DNA from: Adiantum capillus-veneris
Taxonomy: Eukaryota > Streptophyta > Polypodiopsida > Polypodiales > Pteridaceae
NCBI GenBank assembly: GCA_014529385.2
Contig: CM043944.1
Location: forward strand, 55,411,768-55,475,767
Reading direction: 5' to 3'
DNA length: 64,000 nucleotides
Part shown: in pieces, positions 1 through 12,642 of the stretch
How the letters are laid out: each line of letters begins with the position of its first letter
Position numbering within the stretch: the first letter of the stretch is position 1
Notes under the pieces: generated by a model
Seen by the model: the letters and a program-made list of their open reading frames with translations, nothing else
Databases searched by the model: none
Told to the model about the DNA's origin: nothing
Translations under genes and position numbers: made by a program

Positions 1-50
1 AGTGAACCACCACCACCACCACCACCACACCCCCCCCCCCCCCCCCCCCC
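1..50. repeat. CCA repeat followed by a poly-C run
   Basis: A short CCA trinucleotide run passes into about 20 consecutive C residues. It is low-complexity sequence at the window edge with no coding value. Confidence 0.9.
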
Positions 51-1505
51 AGGCTGCGAGTCTCTTTAATGTAGCTTGTTTGAGAAGTTGCTTCGTGGTT
101 CTAAGGTGATACTCAGCATGTAGTGGTCTCCAAAATGTAAGGAGTCGGCACAATCTAGTAAGCTTTAGAAGATATTTAATAAAAACTTTTGAATCATGAA
201 ATAGGTGCTAATATGGTGCATCCTTTGATTCTTTACTCGAAAGTAAAGAATTTTTTTAATTAGACATTCCAAGAATTTGATGTGAATCGATGAAAGCACT
301 GTTGACTGTGTAAATGTCTCTACGTGCACTTGCAAAGACTATTCATTGTGGATTGGGGTGAAAGATACAATTATACTTTGAAAGAACATTAGCCATCAGA
401 ACATAGGTTCTTCAATGTTTATGGACGGTAGGGCTATAAGTGTCATGGATTATGTTTGCTATATGTCATATATTGTCACACCTATGATTGCTATCGGGGG
501 AAACAAAAATTGTGGAGAGAGATCAAAAGTTGTGGGTTAATGCCATTTCCATGATTTGGAATAAAATTATTATTTACATGGAGGATGTGGACCAAAAGGT
601 GCTCAAAAATTGGAATTTAGTACACTTTCAATCGATTGAACTTGCAAAATCCCGGATTGATCCTGAGCTTTTCTTGGAGAGAATTGACAAAATTTTACAT
701 GTTTTAGAGTAGATATATATATTTTTAAAAGAAATCGGTTGAAATTGCAAAATCCCGGATAGATCCTAAGATTTTCTTGGAGAGAATTGGCAGAGTAGAT
801 ATTGAAAAAAACAAAAAGAAAGAAAAGCAAAATTCCTCAAGCTCAAGAAGCTAAACTTCATGATAAATCATGAAGGTTTGCACCTTGCTCTTAAAAATAT
901 TTCCTTGTAAAAAGTTTTCCGGCCCTGCAAGGCATGAGCCGACCGTCTTTCGCGAGCGACATCCGGTGTCTACCTTTCACCATCAAGATCCTTGGTTGGG
1001 GGGGGGGCAAGGATTGTGAGTGGTACATCTACACAACTTTTGAGACATAATTTCATCAACAACAATCGTCGTGGGTTCAAAGTGAAGTTCAAGTTCTTCA
1101 CATCTAGTTCCCCTTTGAAACTAAGAGGAACACTTCTTTGCGTCATGGCTCATCTTTTAATCAAAAGATGTGTGCATACACCTATTTGCTTTATTGCCAC
1201 TACATACGGCCAGGACATGCAATCATCATTGATGCTAATTTATTCTTCCTCACTTAGGAAGCAACACAAACGCACATTATCATACTTTGTTTGGCAATGG
1301 TCTACTTCTAATTGCTCCTTGAGGGCATGAGCGTGCGTGTAGGTGAGGCGATAGAGCGCCAGGTTCAGAAAGCCGAAGCGATGCATTCAATACCACGTGA
1401 GCCTCGCGTTTACTACCATTTTGGTCATCTGGCAGTAGCCTGCTAGGCATGCCTGGAGATTGGTTGGGGCGTGCTTGCCACCCCAAAATATAACCAACGC
1501 CGACT

Positions 1506-1511
<6 letters not shown>
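51..1511. other. Noncoding stretch with a small local duplication
   Basis: I see no supported gene here; the open frames are short and unlike any family I recognise. A segment of about 60 bp at 631-690 recurs at about 734-791 with a few substitutions, a local direct duplication with a period near 103 bp. A run of ten G residues lies at 998-1007. Confidence 0.6.

Positions 1512-1538
<27 letters not shown>
1512..1538. repeat. (GA)n microsatellite
   Basis: Uninterrupted GA dinucleotide run. Flanking purine-rich DNA extends it imperfectly to about 1590. Confidence 0.95.
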
Positions 1539-1542
<4 letters not shown>

Positions 1543-1897
1543 ATATTTCCATCAAAAAAGAGAGAGAAAGGGAGCGAGGCACAGAGACAGATAGAAAGGC
1601 AATAGATTCTGATTGTGGATAAGAGAGAAGAGCAACAGCCACCGCGCATGAAGCCAAGGAGATGGTTTTGAATGCCTTTGGCTATCGACAATGGATTGCA
1701 TGGCATCAATCCATGCATACTTTATAAAGTGCACCACATTTGACATACACGTCAACCAAGGCATTGCCAAGCATGCCGTTTTCTTTCAACAATCCCTGAT
1801 TAACAATATAATCATGAATTCTTTTGTCCATATCAGCAAGTGCAAGTGTACATGGGCTTTATGACAACCATGTCTTTTCATAGTTCTTTTCCACGAG

Positions 1898-1899
<2 letters not shown>

Positions 1900-1937
<38 letters not shown>
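1900..1937. repeat. (GA)n microsatellite
   Basis: Uninterrupted AG run of about 19 units. Confidence 0.95.
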
Positions 1938-1940
<3 letters not shown>

Positions 1941-2016
1941 TGGATGGCGACTCACTAGAGAGAGATTGAGAGTAGGTTGGCCACCCTCAGGACTAAATGA
2001 CACGGAGCATTTAAGA

Positions 2017-2046
2017 GGGGGGGGGGCGGGGGGGGGGGCGGGGGGG
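2017..2046 (+). repeat. G-rich tract, potential G-quadruplex
   Basis: 28 of 30 bases are G, in runs of 10, 11 and 7 separated by single C residues. Several quadruplex registers are possible on the plus strand. It is directly seen in sequence, but such runs are also where assemblies are least reliable. Confidence 0.8.
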
Positions 2047-2230
2047 ATCAATGGACGGGAAGTCCGCGAGCGGCCGTCGAGGTGATGTCCATCGTAGATC
2101 TCTTACTAAAACTAATCCCGGCCAAGAACTAAACCTGGACACGGGGCCTGTGTGGGTTTAGTTCTAAGCGAATCCAGGTTTAATGTTTATAACACCATGT
2201 AAAATGGCATTGCGTTCACATGCATGCGGA

Positions 2231-2303
2231 CGGGCGTCGTGGTTAGCTCAAGCCTCAAAAGGCATTCGGGCGCGAGGTCGTGGGTTCCAATCCCGCCTCC
2301 TCA
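2231..2303 (+). repeat. tRNA-like head of a probable tRNA-derived SINE
   Basis: The segment carries a pol III A-box-like element TGGTTAGCTCA (2240-2250) and a B-box-like element GGGTTCCAATCCC (2282-2294), about 31 bases apart as in tRNA genes. The B-box forms a 5-bp T-arm (GTGGG/CCCGC with one G-T pair) around a 7-base loop, TTCCAAT. I could not draw a convincing acceptor stem or anticodon arm, so I do not call a functional tRNA. The GC-rich 3' continuation to about 2445 would be the tRNA-unrelated SINE body. Only one copy is visible in this window. Confidence 0.5.
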
Positions 2304-3224
2304 CCTGCGCCGCAATTTTTTGGGGGGGCCCACCCACCTCGGGATGCCCGCCACCCTCCTCCATCGTCGATCCCCTTACCCACCCCACGTGCGTAGCCGT
2401 GTTACTTAGTGTCGTGGGCTCTGACCACTGCATGGTAGGTTAGAAAATTCATGGCCACTGAAAAGAAGGGGCTGGTGGGTGTTGTTTGTTAACTTTGGGA
2501 TGCCCAAAATGCATGTCAGCATGCTTGTGTGCTTGGGGTCGGTGCGAGAGTGCTCTGACAGTACGGTTAGTGAGATCTCCCCAATATGTGAGTATGGTTG
2601 GATGGCATCCAAGTGGTGCATAGCAGGCAACGCCCAAACTTGTGTAAATCTTTTGATTCTCCTAAAAGGTAGGATATGTTGGAGGCCTCTTGGGGGTTGT
2701 TTCCAAATTCCCACTGAGTTACGTCAACATCTTCTAGAGTAGCAACTAGATGAAAATTTGGGGTCCTATTTCCCTCTCTGTAGCAGATCTAGCCTCGTTG
2801 ACTAGATCTTTTAGGTCTCTGGTTTTGTTCGTCACAGTCGGGCGTCGGGGGGTTGCAGATCTCAGTCCTCCATTTAGTTGCCATTACTGAGCGGAGCGAA
2901 GGGGTAGTGGTGTTGGATGAGAGATAACTCAGCGGGTGGAATATGGTGGGCTGCATCCAATCAGCGCTAAGCAACTCAGCAGCCAGAATGAGCTCGGAGG
3001 TCGACAACTCAGAATGCATAATCTTCCCTGTCGCTTAGCAGCCGCCACATCAGACCCTAGAATCCGTGCAGTCTCTACGAGCTCAAACTGTCAAGCATCG
3101 CTGTCCTACAGTGAATCATGATACACTTTAATGCTACTGTGCCCACTGTATGGGCTGCCCTACTCCAACGCTGCAGTGCTCCAGTGTCGTTTTATTGGCC
3201 TTCCTCCGCCTGACAATGACGACC
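2304..3224. other. Noncoding stretch, possible SINE body then unassigned DNA
   Basis: Mixed-composition DNA without a recognisable gene. The first ~140 bp may be the body of the SINE that begins at 2231. Open frames on both strands are short and lack family motifs. Confidence 0.5.
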
Positions 3225-3332
3225 GGGAATGGTCAACCACTGACCATTCCCTTCAAAAAGTGCTCCCACCATCCGCCGGTCGCCATGTGGTCGCCCTTTC
3301 TTTTAGGGAATGGTCAGCGGATGACCATTCCC
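3225..3332. repeat. Two copies of an identical 11-bp-stem hairpin
   Basis: The inverted repeat GGGAATGGTCA / TGACCATTCCC occurs at 3225-3251 and again at 3306-3332. Both copies have perfect 11-bp arms and a 5-nt spacer, but the spacers differ (ACCAC and GCGGA). The 54 bp between them is not repeated. This could be a pair of transposon termini, a duplicated protein-binding palindrome, or structured RNA. Confidence 0.85.
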
Positions 3333-3959
3333 TACACCTTACAATGTCAATAACTCCTCTTCTTCTCATTTTCCACTAAATACTCTCTTAAATTTGTTTC
3401 CTACGATGAAGGAGGTGATCCCCCCAATTCTCATTCTCACAATCCATGTATTTGAACATATTTGATTGCGGTAATTCGACATCGTGCCAGAGCGAGTGCA
3501 TGGAAGCTTTCACCTCTGGGTCTAGTATCGACCCTACGTCGGGGCGCTCTGCATGGGCGTGAACTTCTGGCACCAAAACAATGGTCAATTATGGAGCCTC
3601 CGCTAATTACTTGGTGAGCCTAATGAACTTTTTCACTTTCTGGATCGTGGAGTGAGCCACTTGGCTCAAATTCAACCATCCGATGATAGAAATCTCAGCT
3701 GTTCGTAGAAAAGCAGACGAGAATGCAATTTAACTTTAAGCGAGACATCCTTTGAAATGATGGTGAATAGGCGATGCAACAGGTGAGGCCGAGGGTACAT
3801 TACTACAGAAGCCACCACATGCTTGTGTTAGAAGAGGGGTTTGTCTGTATGTAGTTGATGTTGACCTCGCTGAGAGCAAGGAGACGATGAATCCATCACA
3901 TCCTGGAGAAGGGCCAGCGGCCGGCTGGATGAAGGGAAGAAGGAGACGGTTGAGATACA
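3333..3959. other. Noncoding stretch
   Basis: No gene can be supported. A 66-codon minus-strand open frame at 3388-3588 has no motif I recognise. The end of the stretch may contain decayed upstream PPR sequence. Confidence 0.5.
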
Positions 3960-5970
3960 GAGAAAAGGGCTGGTGTCAGGATCCATCAAGCCAGACAAGA
4001 TCACATTTGTTTGTGTTCTGAATGCATGCTCCTATCTGGCACTTTTGAAAGAGGGAATTGCGGTGCATGCCTCTATAGTAGCTGAGCAATTTGAATCTCA
4101 CATTGTATGTGGAACTGCGTTTATAAACATGTATGGGAAATGTGGACAAGTGCTCTATGCAGCTAATGTTTTTGACTGCATGCCTATCTGTGCTTTGATG
4201 ACATCTTATACTCAAAACGGCCATAACCGGCTACTCTTTCTCTCTTGAAAAGCATGCTGGCTGAGGGGATTGAACCAGCAAGCGTTTTTCTTTTAGGTGA
4301 TGTCGAAGCTTGTGTAGGGCACTGCTTCGTTTAAGAGGGACAAAGGATTCATGCCATTGTTAATGGGAGTGGGTTTTTGCCAGATTGTACATTAGAAAAC
4401 GTGCTTCTCAACATGTATGGAAATGTGGGAGCCTTTATCTTGCTGGGGTTGTTTTTGAGAGTATGCCATTCCAAGATACGGTGTCTTGGACTTCCATGGT
4501 TGTTGCTCTTTATCACAATGAGAAATATTATAAAGCCCTTCGTTTGTATGATGGTATGCAAGGTGTAGGAGTTGGACCCAATAACATGGCCTTTGTACCT
4601 GCTCTTAATGCTTGTCCAAGTTTGCAGGCCTTGGAAGAAGGGCATTCAATCCAACACCATTGTGGTCGATTGTGTTCGCAGTGAAAGCATGGTTGAAATT
4701 GCTCTTATACACATGTATGGCAAGTGCAAGGCTCTATGTAGTGCAGAAAAGATCTTCTGGGGAATGGTTTCTATGGATGTGGTTGCGTGGAATATGACGA
4801 TAGCATCTCTTATTAGTAACAATCACATTGACGATGCATTGGAGTATTTTCATTCCATGCAGAACCAAGGGTTTATCCCGGCGATATCACTTATGCCTTT
4901 GTCCTCGATGCATGTTCCTGCATGAATCACTTCCAAAGGTTCTCTTTTATCTTGGGTACCAACTCGACATTTTTATTCAAGCTTCACTTGTCAGCATGTA
5001 TGGAAGATGCGGGGACCTTTGGAAGGCAAAGACTGCTTTGGATAGTTTTTTTGCTCAAAACATCGCACCCTTGTCTGTATTGATAGAGAATGGACATGAG
5101 AAGGAAGCACTGATTTTTTTCCATTTCATGCTATCTAGTGGTGTCAGGCAAGACTAATATCTAATGTCTTGGAATGTTGTCTCTTGGAGTGCATTGATTG
5201 TGGGATTTGCCCAATAGGGACATGGCCAGGAAACTCTGGGCTGTTTTCTATAGATGCAAAGAGATGGGATCTCTCAAGATGCAATCACCTACGTACACTT
5301 GCATCTTAAAGGCATGTGGCAACACACAAGATGTTGTTTCTTGGTTGACATGTATGCCAAATATTTCAGATGGCTTAGAAAGTGCTTGACGAGCTTCCTA
5401 TCTGGAATGTCGTCTCTTGGAACGCATTGATTGCGAAGCTTTGGGCTGTTTTTAGCGGATGCAAAACTAGGGCGTTTCTCTAGGTCTAATCACCTATGCT
5501 TGCATCTTGAAGGCATGTGGCCCTACACAGGACTCCAATATGGGCAATGATGACATTGTGAGATGGGAAATGATGATATTGTGAGACAAGCTGCGTGCTT
5601 GGCACTGCCTTGATCGACATGTATGCCAGATGCGGTGTGCTTCAAAAAAGTACAAAAGGTTCTTGAGGAGCTGCCTTTGCGGAATGTTAACTCTAAGAAT
5701 GCACTGATTGTAGGATATGCTAAATAGGAGGGGGGGCAAGAAGCTATGGGATGTTTCAATTGATACAAATCGAGTGCATGTCTCCAGATGCAATAACCTA
5801 TGCTTACATCTTGAAGTCATGTGGCAACTTGAAAGACGCTAAGATGGACAAAAGAACTCATGACGATATTGTTAGTCAGGATCTGTTGGAAAAGAAACTT
5901 GGTATTGCCTTGGTCAACATGTATGCTGAATGTGCAGGGACAGGAAGCGCTGGGCTGCCCCAGCATTAGG
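3960..5970 (+). pseudogene. PPR (pentatricopeptide repeat) protein pseudogene
   Basis: Successive plus-strand fragments at 3973-4248, 4385-4684, 4572-4925, 4828-5157, 5198-5389 and 5751-5969 carry typical plant PPR text: PDKITFVCVLNACS, INMYGKCG, VSMYGRCGDL, ALNACPSLQALEEG, VNMYAECAG. PPR proteins bind organellar RNA through ~35-residue helical repeats. The MYGKCG pattern is typical of the PLS subclass, though no E or DYW tail is visible. At least five frame changes and many stops separate the fragments, and repeats near 5160-5240 and 5395-5450 look like duplicated degenerate units. It cannot encode a protein as it stands. It ends abruptly where the opposing HSP70 fragment begins. Confidence 0.85.
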
Positions 5971-6039
5971 CCAGCTGATATATCCAACTGCTACGATGCC
6001 CAGGATCTCTAGCAGTGTTGTCTGATTTGAAAAAAAGGG

Positions 6040-7356
6040 TCTTCTCCAGTTTTTGCATCTCGCAAACAGTTTTCCATTGGCTCCATGCACTTTTGGAACA
6101 GGTCCATGCTCAGCTCCCCGAATTGGGCTCTTGTGATAGTGGAGTAGAAGTCTATACCCTCATAGAGAGAGTCGATTTCAATAGTTGTATGAGCGGCGAA
6201 TGGCAATACCCTCTTTGCCCTCTGACAAGCTATCGTGAGCCTACACAGGGCCCTGGCATTGCTTGTTATATCCTTGTACTTCCTCTTGAAGTCCTGCACG
6301 AGGTGGTTGACTATGTGATGCTCAAAGTCCTTGTCTACCGGTCTTCACCTCCTTCACCTCAAACATACCTTCTTCAATTGTAAGACGAGGGACATCAAAG
6401 GTGCCATCTCCAAGGTGAAAAATCAGGATTTGTCCAAACCATAAGCAATCGTTGCAGCAGTAGGTTCGTTGATGATTCTCATCACATTCGAGTCGGGAAT
6501 GACACCCGCATCCTTGGTGACTTGCCTCTGAGAATTATTGAAATATGTAGACACCATAATCGTGACATTCTTAACTGTGGCGCCCAAAAATGCCTCAGCA
6601 ATTTCTTTCATCTTTATCAACACCATAGAATATATTTCCTCTACAGCAAACTGCTTTTCTTCACCCTTGTAGTGCACCTCAATCAATGGCTTGTCACTAG
6701 GCAAGCAATTACTTTGAAAGGCCATAGCTTCACATCTCTCTGCACACAAGGATTGGAGTATTTTCGTCCAATGAGGTGCTTGGCATCTGTAAAAGAAATC
6801 AACAGAAAGAGCAAGTCAGATATATTTTTCCTTAGCAAATACTACTGATACACCGCTAGAGCAAGAGCTACAGGATGTGCGGCAGCCTCCGATGAGAAAC
6901 TACTTGCCGCACATAGGTACATGGAAACAACAAAATACAAAAGTACCCATGTGTAACCAGGTGATTGTAATACACCCGAACATGGAAGAGTCTTAGAGCA
7001 GAGCAAGATTGCATGAATGACAAGTAAAAGAGCTACAGATCATGCATGGAAATCAACCAACAACTTGTAAAACCATATCCATGCGTATACTAGCTGCAGA
7101 TCATGCATATCCTAGAAATCAAATTAAATCAAGATATGAGAACGTACCAAAACCTGTATTGATGGGATTCATGGCGACCTGGTTCTTGGCCGGGTTATCG
7201 AGAGGCGCTCAGTTTCAGTGAAGGCCACCTAGAAAGACATGGTTCGGTTTCCTTGGTCGTTGATGTTGATTTCCACACGATCATGATGCCACACACCTAC
7301 ACAGGAGTATGTGGTACCCAGGTCGATTAGCAGAACCTTCCTTTGCCGTAGCTGAC
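6040..7356 (-). pseudogene. Cytosolic HSP70 pseudogene, N-terminal half, intron retained
   Basis: Read on the minus strand, exon 1 (about 7356-7148) matches the HSP70 start ([14 protein letters not shown], ending near NPINT). Exon 2 begins at 6786 ([13 protein letters not shown]) and runs through [51 protein letters not shown] and [19 protein letters not shown]. The intron (7147-6787, 361 bp) starts GTACGT, ends AG, and sits in the Asp codon where plant cytosolic HSP70 genes carry theirs. Several frameshifts and stops (for example after TMSF in exon 1 and after GLDKS) disable it. The C-terminal substrate-binding domain is absent: homology stops after CLRDAK. Intron retention shows a DNA-level copy, not a retrocopy. 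Confidence 0.9.
6787..7147 (-). other. Retained intron of the HSP70 pseudogene
   Basis: The donor GGTACGTT and acceptor TTTTACAG are both intact on the minus strand. The phase and position fit the single conserved intron of plant cytosolic HSP70 genes. Confidence 0.8.
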
Positions 7357-8328
7357 TCTGAGGGATGTGGTTTGAATGTTTTACCTAGTAAGCAAAGGTG
7401 CTTTTTTCAAATAATCCCACAGCATTAAGCCACTTGGCTCAATCCTGAGCATCGAATAAAGAAATCAATCCAATGTTGCACATCACCAACCTTACAACAT
7501 TGCCCCAAGTAAAAAAAAACCCACTGCCATCAGCCTTGTTGTCATTGAAAAAAGGAAATACTCCAATTTTTACCCTTTGGTAGGGTCTCGTCCTCTTCAT
7601 AGGAGATGTCGTGGCGACTTAGGGACTTCCATGGTGGAGCAAAGGCTCAATTGAACCTTATCTTTGGGAGTGGGTCTCGTGGTTATGGGATGTGAGGTGG
7701 CTCGGTCAACCCGAGTCTAGTGCGCAACAACGGTGTGCTATAGATTTTATGTTTCTGAGTTACAACATGGAGCAGTCAATGCCTCTCTCTCTCTCTCTCT
7801 CAAGGGACGAGGTTGTAAGCGATTTGGAAGAGACTTATTAGCGACGCCAAGTAGATCAAGGCTATTGTTTCACCCTTGCATCAACGCCATGTCCGTTTGA
7901 TGGCTCTCCACACGATCTAGTTGCCGGCAATTGGTGCAACATATGAAAACCCTGTGCTATATATCGTCCATTTGACTTCTGCATCTTTTTGGAGGGATCG
8001 CACCTTGAGAGCCTTTAAGTTGCATGTTTTGACTAGAGCTATTAGTTTCTAATGGATGGCTGTTGCGTCCCCTGCACACGAAAAGTGGTTATTGGAGGCT
8101 CGAAATCGATGAATCTTTAGAGTTGTTTTTTACTCGCTATACTGCTCAAAGCACGGGACTCACAGAAGTTCAACAGTAGACGCTCAATACAGAAAAAAAA
8201 TCTATTGCTCTTGAAAATGAGATCGATGTCAAAGGATTCAATAGATCTTTTACATTTGTTAATGACGAGCTTGAGTATACCGTCTCTATGGCAAGAAGAC
8301 ATAAATGCTGACCGAAGTAGCTTACAAT
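7357..8328. other. Noncoding stretch with a short CT run
   Basis: No gene is supported. A (CT)n run lies at about 7781-7802. The remainder is unique-looking DNA with only short open frames. Confidence 0.6.
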
Positions 8329-9599
<1,271 letters not shown>

Positions 9600-10650
9600 A
9601 ATAAAATAGACACTCCTACTGTCCTCACTTCTGTATTATTGTTGGGTGCTTTGCCATCGTTGCGTGAACAACAAGACTTGACAGCAATGCATCTAAAATA
9701 TATTACCAGTTCAAGATACCAAGCACGAATCAATAGTAACCCCTCTCTATTCATGACACCGATGATTGATATTTGGACAGATACTCCTACTGTCCTCACT
9801 TCTGTATTATTGTTGGACGCTTTGCCATCGTTGCGGGAACAACAAGACTTGATAGCATTGCATCTAAAATACGTTACCAGTTCAAGATACCAACCATGAA
9901 TCAACAATAACCCCTCTCTATTCATGACACGGATGAGTGATATTTGGACAGATATTATAATTATAGAGGAGCTATCCATGTTAATCCAAACGACTTTTTA
10001 CCTTATCGTAAGACAAAGTGTCAACGTAACGAGCAAAACATTGGCAGATCCCTTCAACAACAAATGTGTTCTCTTGCTTGGTGATCTTGCCCAACTACCC
10101 CCATTTTGTATTCACGCACAGGAGCTTTGTAACACATGCCATATCACAAGCTCGGTCCACTGTCTACATGCAACTTTCTATAGGATGTCATGCTCTGTAA
10201 GACATGCAATGGAACCTGAATTGCTTCAATTCTTGACCATTATTTGTGAAAGAAAACCGGCTGTAGATAAGATCACTTGTACCTTGGGTGCATGTATTAG
10301 AGATGAAGCACATATGCATGACTACATCAACAACTCCACTCTGATAATTTGTACTCATAGATGAGACTTCCAATATTGTAACAACCTGGCCTTGAATAAG
10401 TTGTACAATCAAACAGGCATTACAAAAGTTGAAACAAAGATGAACGGGGGTAACATAAATGTCCTTCAGTAGTGGCTCCAAGACCCTAAGTTCAACGAGC
10501 TAGATTTGATCGCAATTGGCGTGTGCTGCATGATCACTGAAAACACCGACTTGACAATCGGTGTGGCAAACAGTGCAACATGCTTTGTCGATGCCATAAC
10601 ACAAAACAAAGAAGGTGAGGTTACATATATCACTGTCCTCATTCATTGAA
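9600..10650 (+). pseudogene. PIF1/Helitron-type helicase fragment, degenerate
   Basis: Plus-strand frames show a Walker-B-like region (DIIIIEELSM near 9950-9980), then CVLLLGDLAQLPPFC (about 10067-10110), ELLQFLTIICERKP, and later LIAIGVCCMITENTD (about 10507-10555). These match the order of motifs in PIF1-like helicases, which occur as host genes and as the helicase half of plant Helitrons. There is no Walker A lysine segment, and stops interrupt the frame (near 9898, 10364 and 10470). No Rep domain or Helitron terminus was identified. The N-terminal part contains a 171-bp tandem duplication. Confidence 0.75.
9612..9953 (+). repeat. 171-bp tandem duplication inside the helicase fragment
   Basis: Copy 1 (9612-9782) and copy 2 (9783-9953) align without gaps and differ only by scattered substitutions. 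171 bp is 57 codons, so the duplication keeps the frame. A substitution in copy 2 creates the stop near 9898. Confidence 0.9.
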
Positions 10651-11094
10651 CTCATAATAACTACAAAAGAAGAAAGGAAATACACAGTCAACATTTACCT
10701 TCTATGCTACCAACCATTCCATGAAAAATTTCTTTTTGAAATACTTTCCGTTTGTAAGAATTTACATGTAGTACGGATACTAGAAAAAAACATTCATCAG
10801 TAGACAACTTCGTCTCGATATAATCTCAACTGTAATTATCCCTATAATCTCGAATACTTAATGCACTTAACTTTGTCTCCTCCCATAAACATTATTTCAA
10901 ATGTATATCCCTTTCACGCATTGCCGCCCTTGCCAAAATAGTTATGCTCTTGTTTCCTTCAGTGCTAGATACTATATGCCAATTTGCATATGTCCTATTG
11001 TATTCTGTTCTATAGATGTTATATAGCAAGGCCCACCAAGCAAGACTAGTTGCCGAATGCTGGAATGCTGGGCTTGCAGGGGACCCTTTCCCAT
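10651..11094. other. Noncoding stretch
   Basis: AT-rich sequence between the helicase fragment and the receptor-kinase fragment; no gene or repeat recognised. Confidence 0.5.
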
Positions 11095-11990
11095 CGGGCC
11101 TCTCCAAATGCAACTCCAGCAGCTGCTAGATCTGGAGCTCCCCTCCAACTTCTTCTCTGATTTGTGCCGCCGTCTTCCTTATCTCACTGAGCTCGACCTC
11201 TCCCACAACTAGTTCTCAACTCTCTCAACTTGCAGGGCAACCGTTTCAGTGGTCCAATCCCCTCGGAGCTCGCTACCCTCCCTTGCTTGAGGCTCCTCAA
11301 TCTCTCCGGCAATTCCCTCTCAGGACCCATCTCTTCCTCCTTCTATTCCATCAGCTCCTCATCGTCATCTTCATCGCCATCATCATCTCTAGAGAGCTTG
11401 GCCGTGAAATTCCCTGCCCGTGCCTTCACTGGCAACCCTGGTCTAATTTGCGGGCCACCATTGCCAATCGTGTGCACTGATCATGGTCAATTTCCACATA
11501 GCTCCATACTTATCATCGTCATCGCGTTTCTTCTCCTGGTACTCGGATATTATATTACATATCCATCACTGCCTGGTAATTGGCAGCAAGGATGCGTCAG
11601 CCACGGCCTTCTCTGTGGAGATGTTTGATTCACACCTCAGGCTTTCATGGAAAAGCCTTTAGCAGGCCACATCTGGCTTCAGCCATGCCAACATCCTCGG
11701 CGTCGGAGGCTCGGCCACAGTTTACAAAGGCCAATGACCAGATGATTGCCATTAAAGTGCTCCAAAAAGAAGATAACACTCTGCTGTATAGTACGGACTT
11801 GCAAAGGCAGTTCTTGATAGAGCTTGAGGTACTACTAGGGAAGCTTAGGCATAGGAATTTGGTGAGAATATTGGGCTACTACTTCAACATGAACACCATG
11901 GCTAACGGTAAGACGGAGATGTTACAATTATATCTTCCTAATACACTCTCTGTGTATGCATACCACCCTTATTATGGATGAAGGTTTGGA
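11095..11990 (+). pseudogene. LRR receptor-like kinase pseudogene
   Basis: Leucine-rich repeats appear first in one frame (LPYLTELDLSHN near 11173-11210) and then in another (QGNRFSGPIPSELATL, LRLLNLSGNSLSGPI from 11230). Next come a Ser-rich stretch, FTGNPGLICGPPLP and a hydrophobic transmembrane segment (about 11500-11560, IVIAFLLLVLGYYI). A glycine-loop match (GVGGSATVYKG, about 11699-11731) lies in a different frame from the following kinase lysine segment (MIAIKVL) and ELEVLLGKLRHRNLVRILGYY. The rest of the kinase domain is missing. The domain order is that of a plasma-membrane LRR kinase, but frameshifts and truncation make it nonfunctional. Confidence 0.85.
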
Positions 11991-12581
11991 GCAATCACTG
12001 GGTCACATTTTTTAATTAAAGTCTTCTTTTGCATACCTAGTATGCTTCTTCTTCTTCATGCATGATAGCGGTCGCCTATCCCTCGATGATGGTAAATTGC
12101 ATACTCTTTAATCTACCATAACCAAGTTCTTAATCAAAGTAGCCTTTTGATAAACTACTCAAGATCCTACCAATCAAGGTAGTTTCGATTTAAATAGACT
12201 ATTTAATAATCTCAACTTTGAAAAAAAATTAGCATGTTTTTTGGAAACATCATGACAATGAAGTTAGCAAAATAAGCAAACTTGGCTTTGATTGTAATGA
12301 TCCCAGAAGCCATCAAAGTGTCAATCAAAGCATAGCCTTGAACTTTGATGGACAAAATGCTTCCTTATTAGTTATGCAAATAATCCATCCGACTTCCATG
12401 TCGAATCTCCATCTCGTGGCAACCACACATCCCAAGAGCATAAGCTAAGCTCTAATACCTCTTCTACATACAAAGAGCGAGATGTGTCTGCAAAATACAA
12501 AAAACTACAGACTACAAGCCCTAAATCAATAGATATGCAAATTTGATGAATCATACTTGCACATAGTTAAAGATACAAGCG

Positions 12582-12642
<61 letters not shown>

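Noticed and set aside
488-712. 74-codon open frame near the window start
   Set aside because: No family motif, and its C-terminal part is a local DNA duplication (631-690 and 734-791).
2231-2303. Functional tRNA gene
   Set aside because: Only the A-box, B-box and T-arm are convincing; no acceptor stem or anticodon arm could be drawn.
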